Positions 7,740 through 15,320 of a stretch of DNA of 64,000 nt are shown piece by piece (position 1 is the first letter of the stretch; each line of letters opens with the position of its first letter). Position numbers and translations under genes: made by a program. The notes beneath the pieces are model-generated. The model was not told the origin of the DNA. It did not search any database and worked only from the letters and a program-made list of their open reading frames with translations. The DNA comes from Paenibacillus swuensis (GTDB taxonomy: Bacteria; Bacillota; Bacilli; Paenibacillales; DY6), in assembly GCF_001644605.1 (NCBI RefSeq), contig NZ_CP011388.1:4445501-4509500 (forward strand). The letters are read 5' to 3'.

Positions 7740-8417
7740 TTATAATGTCAGCCTTTTCCACAAACTCCGCACAATCCATTTCCGTTCCTGCTTTCGCTTA
7801 TATTTCGGCAGGGCCCGGTAAATGGCTATATTCTCATCCAGGGCTTCCTTCGCTTCTTTCTTCTTACCTAACTGATTCAGAATCCCCGCCAGTAAATAGT
7901 AAGCTTCGCAGGAAGAGGTATGAATTTCTCTGAACCGGTCAAGGTATTGTAACGCTTTAACATGATTTGTTTTGGCGAAATGATCGGCAAGCAACAAGTA
8001 AGGGGCTCCGTATTTGGATCGTGGATTAATCGATAAACCTTTAAGTATTTCGCTCTCCCCTTCAGCGGACTGTTGGAGCTTAATCTTCACAGTTCCCGAA
8101 TCCACCCAGTAATCCGCCGAATCCTCAAGTGGTCTTCGAAGTCCCTCCAGCCGTTTCCCAGCGGATTCATACTTGCGGCGCTCCATTTCTAATCTCGCCA
8201 ACTCGTATTTGGAGGATGTATCGTTCGGATTTAGCGCGATCGTTTGCTTTAAGCGGCGAATATGCTGCAGACGTTTAAACGGTTTTCGGAGGGATGGAAA
8301 GATTCCGACAAATTGCCGATCCAGCACATAAATAACAGCAAGCATAACCAACAGCGCGAGGAACGGATTTCCCAGCAGATACCACAGAAAAGAAAAGATA
8401 AAAAATTTACCCAGCAT
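7740..8417 (-). CDS. Membrane-anchored tetratricopeptide-repeat protein
   Basis: A 225-residue protein of unknown role. The first 33 residues are hydrophobic (one long or two short membrane segments), followed by a basic stretch (LRKPFKRLQHIRRLK). Helical repeats of TPR type then run to about residue 205; repeats with the A-x-L-x-P/NP pattern are visible around 58-95, 125-160 and 165-200. The soluble repeat part probably faces the cytosol and acts as a protein-binding scaffold. A GGGGTG ribosome binding site precedes the ATG. It lies 7 bases after the YitT-type gene on the same strand, so they are probably co-transcribed. No family name is assigned. Confidence 0.75.
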   Translation of the reverse strand: MLGKFFIFSFLWYLLGNPFLALLVMLAVIYVLDRQFVGIFPSLRKPFKRLQHIRRLKQTIALNPNDTSSKYELARLEMERRKYESAGKRLEGLRRPLEDSADYWVDSGTVKIKLQQSAEGESEILKGLSINPRSKYGAPYLLLADHFAKTNHVKALQYLDRFREIHTSSCEAYYLLAGILNQLGKKKEAKEALDENIAIYRALPKYKRKQERKWIVRSLWKRLTL

Positions 8418-8429
8418 GCGTACACCCCG

Positions 8430-9125
8430 TCATTCAGTCTCACTTTTAGTTATAGCATAAACCGGGAGGGGTGGAAATGATTTTCCATCAGATGAAGCTT
8501 CGGGAATATGGATTTCGTAGCTGCCTCTTGGCGGGTATACGCTGCCTTTCTTCGCTGCGGCCTGAAGCTTCTTCTTACAAGCTCCGACGACCATGGATGT
8601 GACGGCTACGGAAAGAATGGAATACAAGGCGAGTTTCAACCCCACAGTGTACACCCCCGTAAGTACCACAAAGAAATCAAAGATAAAAATCGGCACACCC
8701 GGATTGATCCCATAGCGGTCATGAAGGTATAGGGCAAGAATATTCGCCCCGCCTAAAGAAGATCGATTCAAGAACAAGACGGTTACGCCTACGCCGATGA
8801 GCCCCCCTCCCATAACCGCACCCAGTAACGGAGATAGTGGAAACTGGGGCAAATACCGGTCTGCCGCCGCGGCAACAGATAACAGTGATATAGAAATCAG
8901 CGTCGACCATGTGAACGAAGCTCCCATCCTTAAGAACGCGAAGACATAGAACGGGATATTTATAAGGAAGAACAACAACGGAAAAGATCCGCCCGTCATA
9001 TAACTTACATTCAATGCTAATCCCGCCGTGCCGCCTGTAAGCACGAATGCGTGCTTTAGCATAATTAAACCCGCCGCCGTTAACAAACAACCGCAGAGAA
9101 TGGTAAACCATCTTTTCAATTTCAT
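8430..9125 (-). CDS. YitT family membrane protein (short form)
   Basis: A 231-residue integral membrane protein of the YitT/DUF161 family, function unknown. Five or six hydrophobic segments occupy about residues 7-170, with family-typical Gly-rich motifs (GGTAGLALNVSYMTGG at about 31-46, GVGVTVLFLNRSSLGGAN at about 111-128). The C-terminal cytoplasmic domain (DUF2179) of full-length YitT proteins is missing; a short basic and then Pro-rich tail replaces it. The ATG at 9125 follows GAGGGGCGG; an upstream GTG one codon earlier is possible. Divergent from the Lrp-type regulator, which may control it. A second, full-length YitT protein lies 3.4 kb away. Confidence 0.85.
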   Translation of the reverse strand: MKLKRWFTILCGCLLTAAGLIMLKHAFVLTGGTAGLALNVSYMTGGSFPLLFFLINIPFYVFAFLRMGASFTWSTLISISLLSVAAAADRYLPQFPLSPLLGAVMGGGLIGVGVTVLFLNRSSLGGANILALYLHDRYGINPGVPIFIFDFFVVLTGVYTVGLKLALYSILSVAVTSMVVGACKKKLQAAAKKGSVYPPRGSYEIHIPEASSDGKSFPPLPVYAITKSETE

Positions 9126-9205
9126 CACCGCCCCTCTTTGTTATTTTGTTAGAAATCGCATAGACTAATGAGGAATACATTCGAAACTTTACTTAAAGAA
9201 AGGCG

Positions 9206-9655
9206 GTGTTCCGCATCGATTCTACGGATATTCGCCTCTTGCATGTGCTGCACAAAGACAGCCGCATTACCGTAAGTGAGCTTTCCAAGCAATTATCGTT
9301 AAGCCGCCCCAGTGTCACCGAACGAATCCTCCGTCTTCAGGAGAAAGGAATCATTGAAGGTTTTACGTTACAACTATCGCTCGCTGGCCTTGGCCGCGGT
9401 ACCCTGGTCTTTATTCAAGTTAGTGAATTAAAAGTAACACCCATGGAATTTGAACGGGTCATTACAACGTTCCGCGAAGTGTTGGAATGCCATCGGGTAA
9501 CAGGGAATATCGGGTATATCCTTAAAGCCGCTTTGACCGGGATGGATGAATTAAGAGCATTGGTAGACAGATTAATCCCATATGGTACTCTCCAAACCTC
9601 GCTCGTCCTGACATCGCCCGTGTTGAATCGTAATCCGCTCCCGCAAGGACCTTAA
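9206..9655 (+). CDS. Lrp/AsnC family transcriptional regulator
   Basis: A 149-residue regulator with an N-terminal winged helix-turn-helix (about residues 4-60; ITVSELSKQLSLSRPSVTER covers the recognition helices) and a C-terminal RAM/AsnC ligand-binding domain (about 70-145). The usual length is 145-165 residues. It starts with GTG behind AAAGG and is divergent from the YitT-family gene at 9125, the common arrangement for a local Lrp-type regulator. The effector, normally an amino acid or related compound, is not known. Confidence 0.9.
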   Translation: MFRIDSTDIRLLHVLHKDSRITVSELSKQLSLSRPSVTERILRLQEKGIIEGFTLQLSLAGLGRGTLVFIQVSELKVTPMEFERVITTFREVLECHRVTGNIGYILKAALTGMDELRALVDRLIPYGTLQTSLVLTSPVLNRNPLPQGP

Positions 9656-9789
9656 ACAGCCTTTTCTTCTCTTCATTATAAGGAAACAAGGAAATGACTG
9701 TATATGAACTAATGTAAAGAAAGGTGACATCCTGTTTTACAAAATGGAGCATTAAAGCCTATTTCTTGTGCAACTTCATAACATTCAAT

Positions 9790-9818
9790 AACCTGCTCAA
9801 CGAAGAGTAGGTTTTTTT
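9790..9818 (+). terminator. Intrinsic terminator downstream of the Lrp-type gene
   Basis: AACCTGCTC (9790-9798) pairs with GAGTAGGTT (9805-9813) with one mismatch, followed by seven T. The 130 bases between it and the Lrp-type gene contain no convincing gene. Confidence 0.7.
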
Positions 9819-9886
9819 GTTTCATTTTTCGTCATATGGGGCAAGTAAACTAGTAAAAACCATTGCATGAAAGGCGGTGCTGCATC

Positions 9887-10546
9887 ATGGATTTATGGAT
9901 ATACTTATTGTTGACCGCGGCTTATGCCGTAATTCTTACGGCGGGAATTCGGCGTTTGACCAAGCTTGGATGGAATCATGGCTCGAATTTCCTCTTACTT
10001 GTAGCCTTCGGGTTGTTTTATGACAACGGGTTAATTGCGATCGGCAAATGGGTGGGTGAAGGCGAAAGTTTGAAGAACCTAAGTTATCTCCGGTATTGGA
10101 CCCATGCTTTTTTTACACCCACACTGATTTTAGTAGGACTGAATATTCTGCGGCGATCCCATTTCAAATGGGCTTCGATGACGCCCGCCAAAGCAACGGC
10201 CTGGATCCTTACCATCGGTTTGGTTCTGTATCAAATAAAGGTCAATACACTTGAAGAGGTTGCAAGCCTGGTTCCTCTGAGGGAATACGGCGTATTACGC
10301 TATGTGGCGGAAGCTGAAGGCGGCGGCCCCGTCATGGTCATTATCATTGCCACACTTTTATTTGTTGCAGGTTTATTGATGGCCTTTAAACGGCGTTGGA
10401 TCTGGATGGCGCTGGGGGTTGCCGTGCTGTTTGTCGGCCGTTCCCTGCCTATGCCGATTGACAGTTCCGCCCTTACGAACATTTACGAACTCATTCTTAT
10501 TGTTTCGCTGTGGTTTACCATTCGTCATCTGGATCGAGAAAATTAA
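9887..10546 (+). CDS. Seven-helix membrane protein of unknown function
   Basis: A 219-residue integral membrane protein with about seven hydrophobic segments (roughly 3-22, 30-50, 70-90, 105-122, 150-168, 175-192, 200-214). I do not recognise a family. The ATG at 9887 (MDLWIYLLL) is used because an AAAGGCGGTG ribosome binding site lies seven bases upstream; an in-frame TTG at 9863 has none. It is followed 84 bases later by a tiny lipoprotein gene on the same strand, ahead of a shared terminator, so the two may act together. Confidence 0.75.
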   Translation: MDLWIYLLLTAAYAVILTAGIRRLTKLGWNHGSNFLLLVAFGLFYDNGLIAIGKWVGEGESLKNLSYLRYWTHAFFTPTLILVGLNILRRSHFKWASMTPAKATAWILTIGLVLYQIKVNTLEEVASLVPLREYGVLRYVAEAEGGGPVMVIIIATLLFVAGLLMAFKRRWIWMALGVAVLFVGRSLPMPIDSSALTNIYELILIVSLWFTIRHLDREN

Positions 10547-10630
10547 ATCGATAGGTGTTTCCTTTCCGAGGAATGGGGTTATATCCATACTAGACATGAC
10601 AATCCCACAAAATAAAGGAGCGAATTTCTC

Positions 10631-10765
10631 ATGAAAAAACTAACTTCCACGGTACTTACTCTTACACTGGCTGCAGCTATGGTATTTGGTCTGGCGGGTT
10701 GCGGTGACGGTAACAACAATAATAACAACAATAACAATGCTACGAACAATGCAACAACTGAATAA
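10631..10765 (+). CDS. Small Asn-rich lipoprotein (44 residues)
   Basis: A very short gene with complete expression signals: AAAGGAG ribosome binding site (10614-10620), ATG, stop, then a strong terminator. The product begins MKKLTSTVLTLTLAAAMVFG and has a perfect lipobox LAGC with Cys24. After cleavage only about 21 residues remain, including nine consecutive Asn encoded by AAC/AAT repeats. It should be tethered to the outer membrane face of the cell. Similar Asn-rich stubs are common as linkers of larger lipoproteins, so this could be a remnant of one, but the intact start, stop and terminator argue for a real small lipoprotein. Confidence 0.7.
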   Translation: MKKLTSTVLTLTLAAAMVFGLAGCGDGNNNNNNNNNATNNATTE

Positions 10766-10777
10766 TGAATCGTGAAT

Positions 10778-10829
10778 AAAAGGGCAGCCCCCGCGTCAAG
10801 AAATACTTGACGCGGGGGCTGCCCTTTTT
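10778..10829. terminator. Strong bidirectional terminator
   Basis: A 19-bp perfect GC-rich stem (10782-10800 with 10806-10824; core GGGCAGCCCCCGCGTCAAG) has a five-base loop, an A-run before and five T after. It terminates the small lipoprotein gene on the plus strand and the ktrB gene on the minus strand. Confidence 0.95.
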
Positions 10830-10842
10830 GATAAATTCAAGT

Positions 10843-12180
10843 TTAGCCTATAACGATATCGCCGGTGGGGTGACGATAGAGTTGCTTTCCTTTTCCCGGA
10901 CTTAAAGCGAAGGCTAACGTAATCAGCCCGACCCTCCCGGTAAACATCAACAGAATAATAATAGCTTCGCCTGCGGGAACAAGTTCACGAGTCAAGCCCA
11001 TACTCAAGCCGACAGTGCCGAATGCTGAAGTTGCCTCAAACAGGACCATCAGAAAAGGCTGGGGCTGCAGGGTTAATAAAATTAAGGTTGAGCCAAGTAG
11101 TACGATCATTCCGATAAACGCAAGCGTCAGCGCTCTGTAGATGTCATCGGACGGGATGCGTCTGCGGAACAGGACAACCGATTCCTTTCCTCGAAGCGTA
11201 GACCATAAGGCTGCTGTCAGTAACGTAAATGTGGTTACTTTAATACCGCCTCCGGTAGAACCCGGGGCCGATCCGATAAACATCAGGATCACCATCAGGA
11301 ATAACGTCGCGCTTCGCATCGCTCCGACATCCACCGTGTTGATTCCCGCTGAACGCAAGCTAATGGAATGAAAGAACGAAGCCATGATTTGATGACCTGC
11401 ATGCATAGGACCAAGCGTTAAAGGATTGGTGCGCTCGAACACAAAGATCAGAAGCGCCCCTAGCAGGGTGAGCACCGAGATGGCCGTGAGCACCACTTTG
11501 CTATGTAGTGACAGTTTGCGGGTCCTGGGGTATTCCATAACGTCCGATATGACAATGAATCCCATCCCTCCAAGCAATACCAATACCATCGCGGCGATGT
11601 TCATTCCCGAATCATTCACATAGAGTGTTAAGCCTCTGAAATCCCCGAATAACTCAAAGCCCCCGTTATTGAAGATCGAGACTGCATGAAAAACACCGAA
11701 ATAGATGGCTTTGGCCAACGGCATCTCATCCATCCATCGAAACGCGAAATACAGAGCGGCGACAGACTCAATGGTGATGGAATATAAGAATACTTTACCA
11801 ATCAGTCTGACGATTCCCTCAATCGTATTCTGATTCATCGTTTCTTTGAGGATCAAACGTTCCCTGAACGAAATGCGCCGCTTCATCATCAATGTAAACC
11901 ATGTGGCCACCGTCATGAACCCCAATCCGCCGAGTTGCAACATGAATAAGATAACGATTTGACCAAATATGGAGAAGTATGTACCTGTATCCACAACGAC
12001 CAAGCCGGTAACGCACGTCGCGGATGTAGCTGTGAACAATGCATCCAACAAAGGCAAACGTTCACCGCTTTGGGATGCTGCGGGTAACGAGAGCAGCAAG
12101 GTGCCGATCATAATAATGACAGCAAAACCTGCGGCCAGTACCCGCGGGGGAGACCAATGATTTCTTAAATTTGAAAGCAC
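10843..12180 (-). CDS. Potassium uptake protein KtrB/KtrD (TrkH family)
   Basis: A 445-residue K+-translocating membrane subunit of a Ktr system, the same length as B. subtilis KtrB. Four M1-P-M2 repeats carry filter motifs: TSATCVTGL, FNNGGFEL, SLRSAGINT and SAFGTVGLS. A gating-loop region, SAPGSTGGGIKVTTF, follows the third filter. It needs a cytosolic KtrA/KtrC RCK subunit, which is not in the window. The GTG at 12180 is chosen because GAGGAGGT lies eight bases upstream; an in-frame TTG 63 bases earlier has no ribosome binding site and would add an atypical tail. The start region is covered by a 40-bp dyad (separate entry). Expected regulation by c-di-AMP acts mainly on the RCK partner. 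Confidence 0.92.
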   Translation of the reverse strand: MLSNLRNHWSPPRVLAAGFAVIIMIGTLLLSLPAASQSGERLPLLDALFTATSATCVTGLVVVDTGTYFSIFGQIVILFMLQLGGLGFMTVATWFTLMMKRRISFRERLILKETMNQNTIEGIVRLIGKVFLYSITIESVAALYFAFRWMDEMPLAKAIYFGVFHAVSIFNNGGFELFGDFRGLTLYVNDSGMNIAAMVLVLLGGMGFIVISDVMEYPRTRKLSLHSKVVLTAISVLTLLGALLIFVFERTNPLTLGPMHAGHQIMASFFHSISLRSAGINTVDVGAMRSATLFLMVILMFIGSAPGSTGGGIKVTTFTLLTAALWSTLRGKESVVLFRRRIPSDDIYRALTLAFIGMIVLLGSTLILLTLQPQPFLMVLFEATSAFGTVGLSMGLTRELVPAGEAIIILLMFTGRVGLITLAFALSPGKGKQLYRHPTGDIVIG

Positions 12181-12218
12181 AATGGGAGACCTCCTCTCTT
12201 GAGGATATCTCCCATTGT
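12179..12218 (-). promoter_or_regulatory. 40-bp interrupted palindrome over the ktrB promoter, ribosome binding site and start codon
   Basis: ACAATGGGAGA (12179-12189) and TCTCCCATTGT (12208-12218) form an 11-bp inverted repeat, and inside it TCCTC (12192-12196) pairs with GAGGA (12201-12205); 16 of 20 symmetric positions match. On the minus strand the dyad holds a plausible -10 TACAAT (12214-12219; -35 TTGTTA at 12238-12243, 18-base spacer), the GAGGAGG ribosome binding site and the first bases of the GTG start. It is either a repressor operator or, if transcription starts further upstream, an mRNA hairpin that hides the translation start. Confidence 0.65.
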
Positions 12219-12276
12219 ACAACTTGTATATGAACTTTAACAAATGTTGAAACCATGAATACGGTTTAAGGAACCG

Positions 12277-12465
12277 TTATCTTTGCTTAGCCCTGTCCGA
12301 CACAACCCATTGTACTACTGCTACAACCGCTGTATCTACGACAGTTGCCAGCAATGCAAGGGTAAACCAATCGTTATTCTCCAATGTGTAGTACAGAATG
12401 CCGTGGAATGCGAATAAGAGAACGAATAACCATAGCAGATTTACATTTCGGATCCAGTTAAGCAT
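12277..12465 (-). CDS. Small two-helix membrane protein
   Basis: A 62-residue protein, MLNWIRNVNLLWLFVLLFAF at the start, with two hydrophobic segments (about residues 9-27 and 33-54) separated by a short acidic loop (ENND) and ending in a basic tail (SDRAKQR). It has a good AAAGGTGG ribosome binding site eight bases before the ATG, so it is very likely a real gene. It lies between a YitT-family gene and the ktrB promoter on the same strand. No family is recognised; a small accessory membrane peptide is possible but unsupported. Confidence 0.65.
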   Translation of the reverse strand: MLNWIRNVNLLWLFVLLFAFHGILYYTLENNDWFTLALLATVVDTAVVAVVQWVVSDRAKQR

Positions 12466-12555
12466 CGTCTATTCCACCTTTCTCTTCCCGATAGTTATGT
12501 GTACTTTAATTATGTACCCATTTTCGAGAGAACATACTACAATTCTGAACTGATA

Positions 12556-13392
12556 TTATCCGTTGGGGAAACCATTGCCAATCACTTCCTTCACATCGCT
12601 GAACGTTACGAATGCCAAAGGATCTTCCCGAGTAACCAGTTTCTTAAGACGGATTGTCTCCTTCCGACTAACAATACAATATATAACCTCTCTTTGTTTG
12701 CCCGAATATCCGCCCTTACCTTCCAGATAAGTAATACCGCGGCTCATTTCATTCATAATGGCCGAAGCCGTTTCTTGTGGGCGGTTCGTTATAATAAAGG
12801 CGGCTTTCGCTCCGTTGCTACCCTCCAGCATAAAATCGATAACACGCGCCCCTACCAGCAGTGCTACTAACGTGTACATCGTCCGGTTCAGGTCCAGGAA
12901 GAGTAAGGAGAAGAGTAGGATGATAAAGTCCAGCATAAAGATCGTGCGGGCAATACTCCAGCCATAGTGCTTCTGCATTAATTTGGCGATGATATCCGTG
13001 CCCTCCGTCATGCCTTCAAAGCGAAACACGATACCAAAGCCCAATCCGACAACGCCCCCGGCATACAGGGAAGCAAGAAGGGAATCTTCCAACGGTAACG
13101 CGAACTCCGCGAACAGCCACAGAAACAGAGAGACGGATAACATTCCTGTAATTGTATAAATCAAGCTTGTTTTACCCAACATCTTCCAGCCAATGAAAAG
13201 AAGCGGAATGTTCATAAGTAAACTGGTCCACGCCGGGCTCCAGCCCGTCACATATTTAAGAAGCAGAGAGACGCCCGCAATGCCGCCTTCCGCCAAGCCG
13301 TTCGCAATATTAAAGTAGTTCATGCCGAAACTGAGTATGGCAGAGCCTACGATAATACCAGCGATGTTACTCCATTTGAAAGAATTGTTCAC
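12556..13392 (-). CDS. YitT family protein with C-terminal DUF2179 domain
   Basis: A 278-residue integral membrane protein of unknown function. The N-terminal YitT_membrane part (about residues 10-205) has five or six hydrophobic segments with Gly-rich motifs (GLAEGGIAGVSLLLKYVTGW at about 31-50, GVVGLGFGIVFRFEGMTEGTD at about 113-133). The soluble DUF2179 domain (about 213-268) contains AFIITNRPQE and YLEGKGGYSG, typical of full-length YitT proteins. It starts with GTG behind AAGGAGA. A lone small membrane protein gene follows it. B. subtilis has several such paralogues with unclear roles. Confidence 0.9.
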   Translation of the reverse strand: MNNSFKWSNIAGIIVGSAILSFGMNYFNIANGLAEGGIAGVSLLLKYVTGWSPAWTSLLMNIPLLFIGWKMLGKTSLIYTITGMLSVSLFLWLFAEFALPLEDSLLASLYAGGVVGLGFGIVFRFEGMTEGTDIIAKLMQKHYGWSIARTIFMLDFIILLFSLLFLDLNRTMYTLVALLVGARVIDFMLEGSNGAKAAFIITNRPQETASAIMNEMSRGITYLEGKGGYSGKQREVIYCIVSRKETIRLKKLVTREDPLAFVTFSDVKEVIGNGFPNG

Positions 13393-13492
13393 AGGGATTC
13401 TCCTTACTTTAATTATTACTTCACTTTACTTTACTGGTAAAATCCGCGGCAAGCAAGGACCTTGAGAATTTGACGCATCAGCCGAAAATACC

Positions 13493-13534
13493 AAAAAACC
13501 GTGTACATCTGCACAAGGCAAACATACACGGTTT
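13493..13534 (-). terminator. Terminator of the phosphate transporter operon
   Basis: AAACCGTGTA (13496-13505) and TACACGGTTT (13525-13534) form a 10-bp stem, followed on the minus strand by a T6 run. It lies 15 bases past the Pit stop codon. Confidence 0.85.
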
Positions 13535-13548
13535 ATCATGTTTCACTC

Positions 13549-14550
13549 TTAGATCCCGGTTACCAATGCTATCACTTGGTAGATTAACGCCGCAAGTACC
13601 GCGGACACGGGAATGGTAATCACCCAAGCAATTACAATCCGACCGGCTAATCCCCACTTTACCGCGGAAAACCTCTTTGCGGAGCCTACACCCAGAATGG
13701 AAGATGTAATCGCATGTGTCGTACTGACTGGCAACTCATTCATTGTCGCGGTCAGAATAACGGTCGCGGATGATAAGTCCGCCGCGAAGCCGTTGGCCGG
13801 CTCGATCTTGAAAATTTTCGTGCCCATCGTCTTGATGATTTTCCATCCGCCGATTGAGGTTCCGAGAGCCATCGCCAAAGCGGCGGAAACTTTAACCCAC
13901 AAGGGAATGGCTTCGTCCATGGAAGTCTGGTAGCCGCCGGCGACCAAGGCAAACATGATGATCCCCATCGCTTTCTGTGCGTCATTCGTGCCGTGTGTAA
14001 AGGATTGAAAAGCCGCTGTAACCACCTGCAATGAACGAAATCCTTTGTTCATCTTGTGAGGGTTGGTTTTGGCGAGAACAACTTTGATCAGATACATGAC
14101 AATAAAACCTACCGTGAACGCGATCAAGGGCGAGAACAGAAGACCAAGCAAGATTTTCTTGAAGCCGCCTGAGTTCAAAGCCGCGAAACCCGCTCCCGAA
14201 ATGACAGCCCCTGTTAACGAGCCGATCAGCGCGTGTGACGAAGAAGACGGAATGCCGTACCACCAAGTGATTAAGTTCCACGCGATGGCCGCGAGCAGAG
14301 TAGCCATGACAATCTCCATGCCGTGGGCTAGCGTCGCGGGGTCGGCAATATCTTTACCGATGGTCTTGGCAACGCCTGTAAAGGTCATGGCGCCGACAAA
14401 GTTTAATGTAGACGCTAGAATGATCGCTCGGCGCGGGGTTAGCGCGCGTGTGGAGACCGAAGTGGCAATAGCATTCGCCGTATCATGAAATCCGTTAATA
14501 AAATCAAAGGCAAGGGCAAGGAAGATGACAATAATGATAGCCGTCAACAT
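13549..14550 (-). CDS. pit: Inorganic phosphate transporter, PiT family
   Basis: A 333-residue low-affinity phosphate (metal-phosphate) symporter in the cytoplasmic membrane. The duplicated PiT signature is visible: FDFINGFHDTANAIATSVST at about residues 15-34 and QSFTHGTNDAQKAMGII at about 182-198. The ends of both halves carry GIPSSSSHAL (about 119-128) and ELPVSTTHAI (about 275-284). About ten membrane helices; length as in Bacillus Pit. It follows the DUF47 gene by three bases, so the two are translationally coupled and probably function together. Confidence 0.95.
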   Translation of the reverse strand: MLTAIIIVIFLALAFDFINGFHDTANAIATSVSTRALTPRRAIILASTLNFVGAMTFTGVAKTIGKDIADPATLAHGMEIVMATLLAAIAWNLITWWYGIPSSSSHALIGSLTGAVISGAGFAALNSGGFKKILLGLLFSPLIAFTVGFIVMYLIKVVLAKTNPHKMNKGFRSLQVVTAAFQSFTHGTNDAQKAMGIIMFALVAGGYQTSMDEAIPLWVKVSAALAMALGTSIGGWKIIKTMGTKIFKIEPANGFAADLSSATVILTATMNELPVSTTHAITSSILGVGSAKRFSAVKWGLAGRIVIAWVITIPVSAVLAALIYQVIALVTGI

Positions 14551-14553
14551 AAC

Positions 14554-15165
14554 TTAGGAATTCCCCATGATCACGGATTCAAGCGTGTGAGCAACCTTCT
14601 CGCAGCAATCGGTTGCCGCTTCGTATTTCTCATATATTTCTTTCTTCTTGATTAATTCAATGGGATCTTTAATTTTAGCGAAAGCTTCTTTAATGCTGAT
14701 CCGGTAAGCATCGTCCGCCACGTTCTCCAGCTCGTTAATACGGATACAATGCTCTCTCATCGCAAGCAATTTCTTCGTGCTCAGCATACGCATGGCGGTC
14801 TGGATCTCTTTGGTGCATTCCACCAAAATTTCGCCAAATTTCTTCATATGCGCGTCCATGGAACCAATTTCGTACATTTCAAACCTGGAAGCGCATGCCT
14901 CCATCTCATCGATAACGTCGTCCAATGCAGAGGTTAAAGCTGCGATATCATCGCGCTCAATCGGAGTAATAAAGGTCTTGTTTAATTCCTTATAAATAAG
15001 GTGCGTGTAACGATCCCCTTTGTTCTCGTAGTCTTTCATCACTTTTGCGAATTCCGCAAGCTTGTCCGGAGAATCAATTCCTTTGGCGAAGTAAAGTGAC
15101 GCCTCTAGCAGATTATCGGAAATGGCTTCCAGCGTTGTGAAAAATACATCCTTCTTCTTAAACAT
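14554..15165 (-). CDS. DUF47 (PhoU-like) protein, Pit accessory
   Basis: A 203-residue all-helical cytosolic protein of the DUF47/PhoU_div family, which is nearly always encoded beside PiT transporters and is thought to modulate them. PhoU-like metal-binding patterns are visible as ENKGDRYTHLIYKEL near residues 48-62 and the acidic ALDDVIDEMEACA near 80-92. It is the first gene of the two-gene operon; the 111-base upstream gap contains AT-rich sequence suitable for a promoter. Confidence 0.92.
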   Translation of the reverse strand: MFKKKDVFFTTLEAISDNLLEASLYFAKGIDSPDKLAEFAKVMKDYENKGDRYTHLIYKELNKTFITPIERDDIAALTSALDDVIDEMEACASRFEMYEIGSMDAHMKKFGEILVECTKEIQTAMRMLSTKKLLAMREHCIRINELENVADDAYRISIKEAFAKIKDPIELIKKKEIYEKYEAATDCCEKVAHTLESVIMGNS

Positions 15166-15264
15166 TGATCAGACCACCTAATGCGAATTTTGGCGAAAAT
15201 TGTTCCCGTTCTATAGTATCATATCTTTACAATATCTTAATAATTTATTGATAAAAAAAATGTG

Positions 15265-15303
15265 ACAAAACAAAAAACATCCCCGCTTGATAAGCGGGAA
15301 TGT
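15265..15303 (-). terminator. Terminator of the lactonase gene
   Basis: ACATCCCCGCTT (15277-15288) and AAGCGGGAATGT (15292-15303) form a 12-bp stem with one mismatch and a three-base loop, followed on the minus strand by TTTTTTGTTTTG. Confidence 0.88.
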
Positions 15304-15320
15304 ACCGTAATTGGATGAAA

